A stretch of DNA of 64,000 nucleotides, from assembly GCF_019355555.1 (NCBI RefSeq), contig NZ_CP072141.1, positions 2,412,001 to 2,476,000 of the forward strand, read 5' to 3'. This document shows, piece after piece, positions 1 through 7,308 of this stretch (the first letter of the stretch is position 1; each line of letters begins with the position of its first letter). The stretch comes from Rhizobium sp. L51/94. GTDB lineage: Bacteria > Pseudomonadota > Alphaproteobacteria > Rhizobiales > Rhizobiaceae. The notes beneath the pieces were generated by a model, which was not told where the DNA came from, did no database searches, and saw only the letters and a program-made list of their open reading frames with translations. A program made the position numbers and the translations under genes.

Positions 1-603
1 GTTCGGCTTTGTCGGCAGCAGTTTCCAGTCCGACAATGGCTCGCTGTCCGGCCACGCTTCAGGGGCTGTGATTTCCTTCGGTGCATCCAGCGGCTCCGGC
101 GGCTCGCCGCGGCTTTCGAGCGCCCGCCAGAACGGCGTGTACACGCGGTAGGGTGTGCCTCCGCCGGTCATCAGCTTCGAAGGCTCATGCAGCAGCTGGC
201 CGGCGAAGCTGGTAGCCTCTATGCCGCGCTCGGCGAGTTGCCGCTTGATCTCGGTGTCGACGGCGATACCGGCCGGGTCGTAGCGGCGGTTCCAGACGAC
301 GCCGGTCGCGCCCGAGGTTTCGATAAGCCTGGAGAGCGCGGAAAGTGCCTCGCCGCTTGCAAATATCAGGTCGCTGCCAAGGTTGCGGAGAGACGCCTGA
401 AGCGCGGTCAGCGAGTGGTGGAGCCACCAGCGCTGTGCGGCGCCGAGCGGTCCCGTGCCGTCTTTATCGGGTTCGCGTATATAGAGGGGAATGATCGGCC
501 GGCCTTTTTCGCAGGCGGCATGCAGCGCGAGGTTGTCGTCGAGCCGGAGGTCCTTTCGGAACCAAAGGATGGTGCATCCGCTCGCCTTCGTCACTGCTGT
601 CAT
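1..603 (-). CDS. phrB: Deoxyribodipyrimidine photolyase, N-terminal 201 codons (runs off the window)
   Basis: Light-driven repair of cyclobutane pyrimidine dimers. Translating the minus strand from the ATG at 603 gives one open frame to base 1. Near residue 15 it has the family motif WFRKDLRLDDN, followed by the alpha/beta antenna-domain pattern (LYIREP, then a WWLHHSL helix, then a VVWNRRYDP strand) that holds the antenna chromophore. The C-terminal FAD-binding catalytic half lies outside the window, so photolyase cannot be separated strictly from a cryptochrome-like relative. A purine-rich stretch just upstream of the ATG can serve as ribosome binding site. It is divergent from ugpC, with 220 bp between them. 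Confidence 0.88.
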   Translation of the reverse strand, partial: MTAVTKASGCTILWFRKDLRLDDNLALHAACEKGRPIIPLYIREPDKDGTGPLGAAQRWWLHHSLTALQASLRNLGSDLIFASGEALSALSRLIETSGATGVVWNRRYDPAGIAVDTEIKRQLAERGIEATSFAGQLLHEPSKLMTGGGTPYRVYTPFWRALESRGEPPEPLDAPKEITAPEAWPDSEPLSDWKLLPTKPN

Positions 604-762
604 CCCCCTTTTTCCTTCTGATTGAAGTCTGTTACGCATCTACGTTGTTGTCGGATCAAAGGTTTCAAGGCTTGCGGCGAAAACCCGCGCAGCCTTGTCC
701 CCGGCGCCGGATGCCGCCGTGAAAGCAAGCGAAATGCAGTGTCGCATCAGATTCTCCGAGGG

Positions 763-780
763 CTGTCACCGTTCTGTTAT
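763..780 (+). promoter_or_regulatory. Pho box (PhoB operator) upstream of ugpC
   Basis: The sequence CTGTCAC-CGTT-CTGTTAT has two 7-base direct repeats, each matching six of seven bases of the PhoB half-site CTGTCAT, with the canonical 4-base spacer. It ends 43 bases before the ugpC ATG. Glycerol-3-phosphate uptake genes are classical Pho-regulon members, so site and gene agree. Confidence 0.8.
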
Positions 781-823
781 GCAACGTGGTTAGCTCTCCG
801 GCCATATCGGCAAGGAGTGTAGC

Positions 824-1939
824 ATGGCAGAAATCCGCATCGAACAGGTCCGCAAGGCCTATGGCAGCAACAAGGTTGTTCACGGCGTGGATCTGAATTT
901 TCGTTCCGGTGAGTTTGTCGTCATCCTCGGGCCGTCCGGTTGCGGCAAGTCCACCCTGCTCAGGATGATCGCAGGCCTCGAGGATATCACCAGCGGCGAG
1001 ATCGTCATCGACGACGTGGTTGTCAATCAGCTGGAGCCCCGCGAGCGCGGCTGCGCCATGGTGTTCCAGAACTATGCGCTCTATCCGCACATGAACGTCG
1101 CGGCCAACATGGGCTACGCGCTCAAGGTTTCCGGCGTGCCAAAAGAGGAACGCGACCGCCGCATCAAGGAAACGGCGCGCATCGTCGGCCTCGAGGATTT
1201 TCTCGACCGCAAGCCGGGCGAGCTATCCGGCGGCCAGCGTCAGCGCGTCGCGATGGGCCGCGCCATCATCCGCGAGCCGAAAGTCTTCCTGTTCGACGAA
1301 CCGCTGTCCAACCTCGATGCCAAGCTGCGCGTCCAGATGCGCGTCGAGATCCGCCGCCTGCACAAGCGCCTGTCAGCCACCTCCGTGTTCGTCACCCACG
1401 ACCAGGTCGAGGCGATGACGCTCGCCGACAAGCTGGTGGTGATGTACAAAGGCAAAGTCGAGCAGGTCGGCACGCCCCTGGAAGTCTACAACAAGCCGCG
1501 CACCCGTTTCGTCGGCTCGTTCATCGGTTCTCCCGCGATGAACTTTCTCGAGGGCTCGTTCGCCGCAGACGGCACGCACTTCATCTTCGACGGCATTCCG
1601 ATCCCGGTCGATCCGGCCATCGGCAGGGCCAATGCCGGGCGCGCTGCAGCCCTCGGCATTCGTCCTGAGCACGCCTACATGGTGCCGGTGGGGACGCCAG
1701 GCAGCATCCCGGCGACTGTCGATTTCGTCGAGGAGCTCGGCGCCGGTCGCGTCATCCACTCCGACATCAACGGCTCGAACTTCGCGCTCAGCATTTCCGA
1801 CCATATCACCAGCGAAACCGGCCAGGAGATCGCCCTGCACCTGCCTGCCGAGCACATCCACCTGTTCTCCAACGAAACCGACCTGCGCCTCGACCTGCCG
1901 GAAACGGCACCGGTGCGGAAGCTGGAACTGGTCTCCTGA
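824..1939 (+). CDS. ugpC: sn-Glycerol-3-phosphate import ATP-binding protein UgpC
   Basis: ATPase subunit of the UgpBAEC importer on the cytoplasmic face of the inner membrane. The 371 residues show Walker [10 protein letters not shown] at 36-44, the Q-loop Q82, signature LSGGQ at 134-138, Walker B VFLFDE at 154-159 and the switch His192. A C-terminal TOBE-type domain carries the LGIRPEH motif. The stretch FIGSPAMN and the GTHF segment after it resemble E. coli UgpC more than generic sugar ATPases. It has its own Pho box and terminator and converges on ugpE, so it is transcribed apart from the rest of its transporter. A MalK/SmoK-type sugar role is possible but less likely given the neighbours. 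Confidence 0.88.
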   Translation: MAEIRIEQVRKAYGSNKVVHGVDLNFRSGEFVVILGPSGCGKSTLLRMIAGLEDITSGEIVIDDVVVNQLEPRERGCAMVFQNYALYPHMNVAANMGYALKVSGVPKEERDRRIKETARIVGLEDFLDRKPGELSGGQRQRVAMGRAIIREPKVFLFDEPLSNLDAKLRVQMRVEIRRLHKRLSATSVFVTHDQVEAMTLADKLVVMYKGKVEQVGTPLEVYNKPRTRFVGSFIGSPAMNFLEGSFAADGTHFIFDGIPIPVDPAIGRANAGRAAALGIRPEHAYMVPVGTPGSIPATVDFVEELGAGRVIHSDINGSNFALSISDHITSETGQEIALHLPAEHIHLFSNETDLRLDLPETAPVRKLELVS

Positions 1940-1971
1940 TCTGACGTGAATTTATCAAGATGGTCTATCTA

Positions 1972-2003
1972 ATGCCGTTGGAGCCCTACTCCAGCGGCAT
2001 TTT
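1972..2003 (+). terminator. Rho-independent terminator of ugpC
   Basis: Arms ATGCCGTTGGAG and CTCCAGCGGCAT (12 bp with one G-U pair) enclose a 5-base loop and are followed by a short T-run. It lies 32 bases after the ugpC stop. Confidence 0.7.
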
Positions 2004-2026
2004 CATGAGCAGTCGCGGGCGGGAAC

Positions 2027-2053
2027 GAAAATGGCGGGCACGAGGCCCGCCAT
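2027..2053 (-). terminator. Rho-independent terminator of the ugpBAE operon
   Basis: The perfect stem ATGGCGGGC/GCCCGCCAT with a 5-base loop is followed on the minus strand by TTTT. It lies 31 bases beyond the ugpE stop. With the ugpC terminator it insulates the two convergent units. Confidence 0.7.
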
Positions 2054-2083
2054 CATATTGGTCTGGGTCGAAGGGAAGTAGGC

Positions 2084-2998
2084 TTACTTCTCCGTGGAGA
2101 TCAGCCCGCGCACGAACCAGCGCTGCATCAGGACAACGACAATCATCGGCGGCAGCATCATGATCAGCGTTCCGGCCATGGCGATATTCCATTCCGGTAT
2201 GCCGCCGAAGTTCGGAACCAGCTTCTGCAGCGCGGTGCCGACGACGTAGCGGTGGGGATCGGTCGTCACCAGCAGCGGCCAGAGATATTGGTTCCACGCC
2301 CAAAGGAACATGATCGTTCCGAGCGCCGCCATGTTGGTGCGCGACAACGGCATCAGGATATCGATGAAGAATCGCACCGGACCGGCACCGTCCATGCGGG
2401 CGGCTTCCGTCAACTCGTCCGGTATCGTCAGGAAGAACTGGCGGTACAGGAAGGTGCCGGTGGCGGTCGCGACAAGCGGCAGGATCAGGCCCGGATAGGA
2501 GTTAAGCAGGCCGAAGTTCATCTTGAGCTCGACGCCGGTGAGGGTCTGGATGAGCCAGGTCACGCCGGTGACGTCCAATATGGTCTGGTACGGCGAGAGC
2601 ACGTCGGCGGCGACGGCGTAGGTCGGGACGATACGGACTTCGAGTGGCAGCATGAGCGTTATGAAGATCATCCAGAACATCACATTGCGGCCTGGAAAGC
2701 GGAAGTAGACGATCGAGAAGGCTGTCAGCGCCGAGACGAGAACCTTGGCGGCGGCAACGCCAACGGCGACGATCATGCTGTTCAGCAAAACCGAGCCAAG
2801 GTTGGCGTTGACCCAGGCAGTCTTGATGTTGACCCAGAAATCGCTGCCGGGAATCAACGGCATCGGTGTCTGGTTGACATCGGTCAGGTTGTGGGTCGAC
2901 GCGATGACGACCATGGCAAAGGGCGCTGCGGCGACCAAAAATCCTAGAAACAGGATCAGGTGCGTGAAGAAGTCCAATAGGGGGGTACGTTCGACCAT
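2084..2998 (-). CDS. ugpE: sn-Glycerol-3-phosphate ABC transporter permease UgpE
   Basis: Inner-membrane permease of the MalG type, 304 residues. It has an N-terminal hydrophobic segment at about 12-32 and five further membrane spans. The cytoplasmic EAA loop (EAARMDGAGP) near residue 220 contacts the ATPase. The C-terminus ends in the RWFVRGLISTEK-like tail common in this family. It starts 7 bases after the ugpA stop and is translated from the same mRNA. UgpA is its partner in the heterodimeric channel; UgpC (824-1939) is the expected ATPase although encoded on the opposite strand. Confidence 0.92.
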   Translation of the reverse strand: MVERTPLLDFFTHLILFLGFLVAAAPFAMVVIASTHNLTDVNQTPMPLIPGSDFWVNIKTAWVNANLGSVLLNSMIVAVGVAAAKVLVSALTAFSIVYFRFPGRNVMFWMIFITLMLPLEVRIVPTYAVAADVLSPYQTILDVTGVTWLIQTLTGVELKMNFGLLNSYPGLILPLVATATGTFLYRQFFLTIPDELTEAARMDGAGPVRFFIDILMPLSRTNMAALGTIMFLWAWNQYLWPLLVTTDPHRYVVGTALQKLVPNFGGIPEWNIAMAGTLIMMLPPMIVVVLMQRWFVRGLISTEK

Positions 2999-3005
2999 GA
3001 TTGCC

Positions 3006-3890
3006 TCAGCGGTAGTGCACGCGCCGCTCGATGAAGCGGAACTGGAAAATGGTAAGCAAGACGATCAGGGCCATCAATATGATGCTCTGGGCAGCCGCGC
3101 CGGAAAAATCGAGGCCTTTGAAGCCATCGGAATAGATCTTGTAGACCATCAGGTTCGTGGAGTTTGCTGGGCCTCCCGATGTCATGATGTCGATGATGCC
3201 GAACGAGTCCTGGAAGCTCTCGGTGATGTTGATGACGAGCAGGAAAAAGATCGTCGGTGTGATCAGCGGAAACTGAATGTCCTTGAAGCGCCGCATGACA
3301 CCTGAACCATCCATGGCGGCGGCTTCAATGAGGGACCGGGGGATGCTCTGGAAGGCGGCGAGGAAAAAGATGAAATTGTAGCCGATGTATTTCCATGAAA
3401 ACGCGGCGATGATGGATGCCATCGCATCGAAACCATCGAGGCCCGGATCCCAAAGCCCCGGCCACCAATGGTTCACCACGGAAATGATGCCGGCTTCAGG
3501 TGCCAGGATGAAGCGGAAGGCAAGGGCAAGCGCGGGCGCGGCAATTCCGTACGGCCAGATGAGCACGACCCTGTAGAACTTCGAGCCTCTCAACTGCCTG
3601 TCTGTCAGAGCCGCGAGCACGAGACCCACCGTCATCGACAAGCCGGTACTGATTGCCGCAAACACGAGACTGCGGCTGACCGAGTTCCAGTATTCGGCAT
3701 TGGTGAGGATCGATCTGAAATTGTCGAGTCCGACGAAGATATTGCCGCCGCCCCAGGGCTGCTGCAGCGTCAGCGACCAGAAGACCGCCTGACCCGCCGG
3801 CCAATAGAAGAAGGTGAAGATGAGAAGGAGTTGCGGTACCGCGAACAGTATACCGATGGTCGACTTGTTGAATGTTGTTCGCTTTTCCAT
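3006..3890 (-). CDS. ugpA: sn-Glycerol-3-phosphate ABC transporter permease UgpA
   Basis: Inner-membrane permease of the MalF type, 294 residues, with six predicted membrane spans. The first is at about 12-32. The EAA loop (EAAAMDGSGVMRRF) near residue 205 is the docking site for UgpC. It lies between ugpB (96 bases upstream) and ugpE (7 bases downstream). A strong hairpin with a U-run in the ugpB-ugpA gap suggests that only part of the transcripts starting at ugpB read into it, giving excess binding protein over membrane components. Confidence 0.92.
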   Translation of the reverse strand: MEKRTTFNKSTIGILFAVPQLLLIFTFFYWPAGQAVFWSLTLQQPWGGGNIFVGLDNFRSILTNAEYWNSVSRSLVFAAISTGLSMTVGLVLAALTDRQLRGSKFYRVVLIWPYGIAAPALALAFRFILAPEAGIISVVNHWWPGLWDPGLDGFDAMASIIAAFSWKYIGYNFIFFLAAFQSIPRSLIEAAAMDGSGVMRRFKDIQFPLITPTIFFLLVINITESFQDSFGIIDIMTSGGPANSTNLMVYKIYSDGFKGLDFSGAAAQSIILMALIVLLTIFQFRFIERRVHYR

Positions 3891-3936
3891 GATTTTTTCC
3901 GGCAGGCATCGGGCTCGAAGAACTGTGCTTCATGAT

Positions 3937-3966
3937 AAAAAAGCGCCGTCCAAGGTTGGACGGCGC
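3937..3966 (-). terminator. Internal hairpin / partial terminator between ugpB and ugpA
   Basis: GCGCCGTCCAA and TTGGACGGCGC form a perfect 11-bp inverted repeat separated by two bases. On the minus (coding) strand it is followed directly by six Ts. It sits between the ugpB stop and the ugpA start, where binding-protein-dependent transporters often have an attenuating or mRNA-stabilising stem. Confidence 0.65.
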
Positions 3967-3986
3967 CGGTTTGCGAGCATTCGGTA

Positions 3987-5366
3987 TCAGGGCAGGGTCT
4001 TGCCCTTGTAGGTCTGTTCGAAGCGTTCGAGGTTGGCGTCGCCGTTCTTGACGAGGTTGTCGATGCCTTCCTTGACGCTGACCTTGTTGGAGAAGATCGC
4101 CTGCATCTGGGTGCCGAATTCAGCGCGGATCTGCGTGAAGTTGCCGAGACGGATACCGCGGGTGATCGGCGTAGGCTCGGAGGCCGTCAGGCTCGCGATG
4201 GCGACTTCGCGGCCCTTGTAGGGTGCCTTGTCGTAGAAGCCGGTGGACTTCATGTAATCGAACCCCGACTTGGTAACGGGGATGTAGCCGGTGTTGGTCG
4301 ACCAGAAGAGCGCGGTCTTCGGATCGTGGATGAAGTTGAGGAAGGCAGCCGCGGCCTTGTACTCATCCTTGGACTTGCCCTGCAGAACCCAGAGCGAAGC
4401 GCCGCCGACGAGCGAATTCTTGCGCTCGGTGCCGGCATAGACCGGAAGTTCGGCAACGTCCCAGGCCATGCCGGCCTTCTGGGTCTTGCCGACCGTGCCG
4501 TGATCGCCGACCGACGTCATGATCATCTGGCAATCGCCGGATGCGAAGGCCTGGACCATGTCCTGGCCAAGATCCTTGTTCTTGATCTTGATGAGACCCT
4601 GATCATACCAGCTCTTGAGGTCGGTCACGTACTTGACGAACAGGGTCTTGTTGACCGTCAGGCGGGCGTCGAGGCCGTCATAGCCGTTGTTCTTGGTTGC
4701 GATCGGCTGGTTGTGGATGGCAGAGAACTGCTCCATCAACTGCCAGCTCTCGTTGTTGGAGATGTTGATCGCCATCGGGCATTGGTAACCGGCGGTCTTC
4801 AGCGCCTTCATGTCGTCGGCTGCTTCTTCCCACGTCTTCGGTGCTTCCGTCTTGCCGATCTTGGCAAAGGAGTCCTTGTTCCAGTAGAGCAAAGCGGTCG
4901 AGGAGTTGAACGGGAAGGAGAGCAGCTCGCCCTTGGAGGTCGCATAGTAGCGGGCGATGCCCGGGAAATAGTCGTTCCAGTCGATCTTGTAGCCGTTTTC
5001 TTCCATCAGCTTGCCGGCAGGATAATACGCGCCCGACAGCATCATCGATGCCGTGCCGGCGTCATAGACCTGCACGACGGCCGGCTGCTTGCCGGCGCGG
5101 AACGCGGCAATGGTGTTCTGCAGCGTGGCGTCGTAGTTGCCCTGGCTGACGCAGGCGACTTCGTAGTCCTTCTGCGACTCGTTGAAGTTCTTGCACATCT
5201 GCTGGACGACGCGTTCTAGGTCGCCCGACAGGCCGAACCAGAAGTCGAACTTGACCGGCGCAGCGGCAGCCGGCAGAGCGAGCGACAGGCTGATCGCCGC
5301 AGCGCCAGCAGCCGTCAGGCAGCGCTTCACGCCCGGCAGACCCATATAATGATTGAGTTTGAACAT
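3987..5366 (-). CDS. ugpB: sn-Glycerol-3-phosphate-binding periplasmic protein UgpB
   Basis: Periplasmic solute-binding protein of the UgpBAEC importer, 459 residues. A Sec signal peptide covers roughly residues 1-35: basic start, hydrophobic core, cleavage after an Ala-rich run. The mature part has the family hallmarks FDFWFGLSGDLERVV, FNSSTALLYWNKDSF and GGASLWVLQGK. The ATG at 5366 has a purine-rich Shine-Dalgarno about 8-12 bases upstream. It is the first gene of ugpBAE. Its upstream region shows only a half Pho site (CTGTCAC on the minus strand, 5448-5442), so direct PhoB control is less clear than for ugpC. Confidence 0.93.
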   Translation of the reverse strand: MFKLNHYMGLPGVKRCLTAAGAAAISLSLALPAAAAPVKFDFWFGLSGDLERVVQQMCKNFNESQKDYEVACVSQGNYDATLQNTIAAFRAGKQPAVVQVYDAGTASMMLSGAYYPAGKLMEENGYKIDWNDYFPGIARYYATSKGELLSFPFNSSTALLYWNKDSFAKIGKTEAPKTWEEAADDMKALKTAGYQCPMAINISNNESWQLMEQFSAIHNQPIATKNNGYDGLDARLTVNKTLFVKYVTDLKSWYDQGLIKIKNKDLGQDMVQAFASGDCQMIMTSVGDHGTVGKTQKAGMAWDVAELPVYAGTERKNSLVGGASLWVLQGKSKDEYKAAAAFLNFIHDPKTALFWSTNTGYIPVTKSGFDYMKSTGFYDKAPYKGREVAIASLTASEPTPITRGIRLGNFTQIRAEFGTQMQAIFSNKVSVKEGIDNLVKNGDANLERFEQTYKGKTLP

Positions 5367-5693
5367 AATCCCTATTTCCTTTTGATCGACAAGGCTGCAG
5401 GCCCCACGCAGCCCTTGGCAGCGGTTTTATAGACACGCTGTGTGACAGTTTATTGCGGGCAGATGTTGCGGCGCGAAATGGTTCTGGACAGGCTGTGACG
5501 CACCGTCGGAGAGACGATCGAAGGCGACCGGCAAGCACCGAAAATGACAAGGCATGATCGACTGCGCGGGCTCCGCTGCCAGCCACTGACCCTCAGCGCT
5601 CTGTCATGCACATTTTCGTGATCCCTGGAATAAGAAGGAACCCTTTGTAACTCTTTGCCGTTATGGCGTTGTGAATTCCAAATGAGGTCCAAA
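5367..5693. other. Divergent intergenic region, ugpB / small secreted protein
   Basis: About 330 bases without a convincing gene. It must hold the minus-strand promoter of ugpBAE and the plus-strand promoter of the small gene at 5694. I looked for a full CTGTCAT-N4-CTGTCAT Pho box and found only isolated half-sites: 5442-5448 in minus orientation and CTGTCAT near 5601 in plus orientation. No hairpin with a T-run was seen. Confidence 0.5.
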
Positions 5694-5888
5694 ATGCGCA
5701 ATTTTATTCTTGCTTCCGCAGTTGCACTGGCTGCAACCCTTTCGTCGGGCGTAGCTGCTCGTGCTGACGACATGTCCATGCGTCACAATATGCACGGCAT
5801 GCACCAGAAGCATTGCATGATGAAGACGGTAAAGCACCGCGACCGCCACGGTCATATGGTCGTCAAGAAGATGCGCGTTTGCCGCTAA
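5694..5888 (+). CDS. Small exported His/Met-rich protein, unknown function
   Basis: A 64-residue product with a signal peptide at about 1-24 (ends in an ARA|DD-like cleavage site). The mature peptide of about 40 residues is rich in His, Met and Lys/Arg and has two Cys, one near the middle and one at the penultimate position. I chose the ATG at 5694 because GAGG sits 6 bases upstream; in-frame TTG 5655 and ATG 5682 have poorer sites. The composition could suit metal binding or periplasmic stress, but that is inference. A strong terminator follows, so it is probably monocistronic. Confidence 0.7.
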   Translation: MRNFILASAVALAATLSSGVAARADDMSMRHNMHGMHQKHCMMKTVKHRDRHGHMVVKKMRVCR

Positions 5889-5912
5889 ACGGCCGGCCAG
5901 TCGTTTTGATGG

Positions 5913-5947
5913 AAACCCGGTTGATGATAAGTCAGCCGGGTTTTTTT
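5913..5947 (+). terminator. Rho-independent terminator
   Basis: The arms AACCCGG and CCGGGTT close a 15-base loop and run into seven Ts. It lies 25 bases after the stop of the small exported protein gene. Confidence 0.75.
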
Positions 5948-6025
5948 ACGGGATGGGACGTGGTCCGTGACAGGATGTGCGATCCGCATTAGGATAGCCC
6001 ACTAGCATTTTTAGGGAAAACCGAC

Positions 6026-6301
6026 ATGATAAATGTCCGCCAGATCGCCACCGCCGCAGTCTTCGGCGCTTCTATCTTACTCATGACCGTCGCTCCGGCG
6101 GCCTCGATGCCGATTTCTGGTGTGACTTCGGTGCAGACCGGCACCCCAGACGTCATTCAGGTCAGGAACCGCAGTCATCATCATGATCACCACCGGCGCG
6201 ACCACCGCTTCCACGGCTGTGACGATTACTATGACAATAACGACCAGAGCGGCGTCCTCTTCAAATCGTTCGTAACCGGCACTTTGTTTCACGCCCGCTA
6301 G
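6026..6301 (+). CDS. Small exported His/Asp-rich protein, unknown function
   Basis: A 91-residue product. Residues 1-28 look like a signal peptide (hydrophobic core AVFGASILLMTVAPAAS). The mature part contains a His/Arg/Asp-dense stretch at about 50-72 with the pattern HHHDHHRRDHR followed by a DDYYDNND acidic segment. I do not recognise a named family. His and Asp clusters of this kind can bind divalent metals; that is inference from composition only. It lies about 140 bases after the other tiny exported protein, separated from it by a terminator, so the two are separate units. Confidence 0.6.
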   Translation: MINVRQIATAAVFGASILLMTVAPAASMPISGVTSVQTGTPDVIQVRNRSHHHDHHRRDHRFHGCDDYYDNNDQSGVLFKSFVTGTLFHAR

Positions 6302-6435
6302 TCAAAAACCTGTCGCCCCGAGATATCCCAAAGTGTGCGAGATCTTCGATCTCGGTCAGCCTGTTTCCACCCCGGCGCCAACCTTTCGGAAAGGGTTGGC
6401 TGGGATAATGCCGCTCGCTAGTGAAGGAGCGGATA

Positions 6436-7122
6436 ATGGCACAAAGGCGCAGCACGCGAAAACCAGCCCGCAGGACGGCCAAAAAGAAAAGCGGCGGCGG
6501 CGGAAGCATTCTGCCATGGTTGGCCGTTGCGACAGTGCTGGCGATTGTCGGATACGATCACTGGCAGTCCATCAAGCCTGAATTGACGACCCTGGCAAAG
6601 GGCACCGTTGCTGCACCCGTGGTAGCCGCCCTCCCGTCACCGGCTGCCAGGCCGCAGGCTCCGGCCGTCCGTGCCGTGGACAACAGCCCGGTTCCGCCAG
6701 CGCCCATTCCCGTCGCCATGCCCGTTCCGACACCGAGCCCGCAGCCGGCCTCCGCCTTGACTGCGACATCCGTCTCCGAAAGCTTCGGTCTTTGCGGCCA
6801 GGGCACGCATATCAACTGCGTCTTCGACGGCAGCACGTTCTGGGTCCGCGGCACGAGGATCCGCATTGCCGATATCGACACACCGACGCTCGGCCCCTCG
6901 CGTTGCGTCGAGGAAGAGCGGCGCGCCAATGCCGCCAAGCTGCGCCTTCTCTCCTTGCTCAACGCCGGCCCGTTTACGCTCCAGCCGGCATCGTCGACCA
7001 CAGAGCCTGCGGGCACAACGCAGCGTCGCGTCCTGCGCGCCGGCCAGTCCTTCGGGGATACCCTGGTGCGCGAGGGCCTCGCCCACCGTCGCATGGACCG
7101 CCCTGTTTCCTGGTGCGCCTGA
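6436..7122 (+). CDS. Membrane-anchored staphylococcal-nuclease-fold protein
   Basis: 228 residues. A highly basic cytoplasmic tail (1-19) is followed by one membrane helix at about 25-40 and a Pro/Ala-rich linker (about 60-110). The C-terminal domain resembles SNase/thermonuclease homologues: an FWVRGTRIRIADIDTP strand-loop, a Cys shortly after, and a closing DTLVREGLAHRR segment. The fold resemblance is clear at the RIADIDTP motif; whether the catalytic Arg/Glu triad is complete cannot be decided by eye, so activity is uncertain. GAAGGAG at 6423-6429, six bases before ATG 6436, sets the start; an upstream in-frame GTG at 6421 has none. The topology places the domain in the periplasm. Confidence 0.72.
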   Translation: MAQRRSTRKPARRTAKKKSGGGGSILPWLAVATVLAIVGYDHWQSIKPELTTLAKGTVAAPVVAALPSPAARPQAPAVRAVDNSPVPPAPIPVAMPVPTPSPQPASALTATSVSESFGLCGQGTHINCVFDGSTFWVRGTRIRIADIDTPTLGPSRCVEEERRANAAKLRLLSLLNAGPFTLQPASSTTEPAGTTQRRVLRAGQSFGDTLVREGLAHRRMDRPVSWCA

Positions 7123-7308
7123 CCTTCAGCTGGTAAGCAAACTTTATCCAGAGAGATAAGGCACGCTCTATTTCTGTGCACGTCCCGCCTGTTCAGGTAG
7201 CTGTCAGGAAACTCACCTAAGTGCCGCCGCTTTTGTGGGGTCTAGGGCAGTACCGATTCCGGGCGGCTTGCAGAAGTCGTCCCTGTCTTTCCATCTGGAG
7301 AAGATTTA

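Noticed and set aside
5431..5448. Pho box upstream of ugpB
   Set aside because: CTGTCAC is a good half-site, but the second repeat fits only two of seven bases at the right spacing.
7190..7215. Pho box upstream of the EptA-like gene
   Set aside because: CTGTTCA and CTGTCAG are 12 instead of 11 bases apart, and the next repeat is poor.
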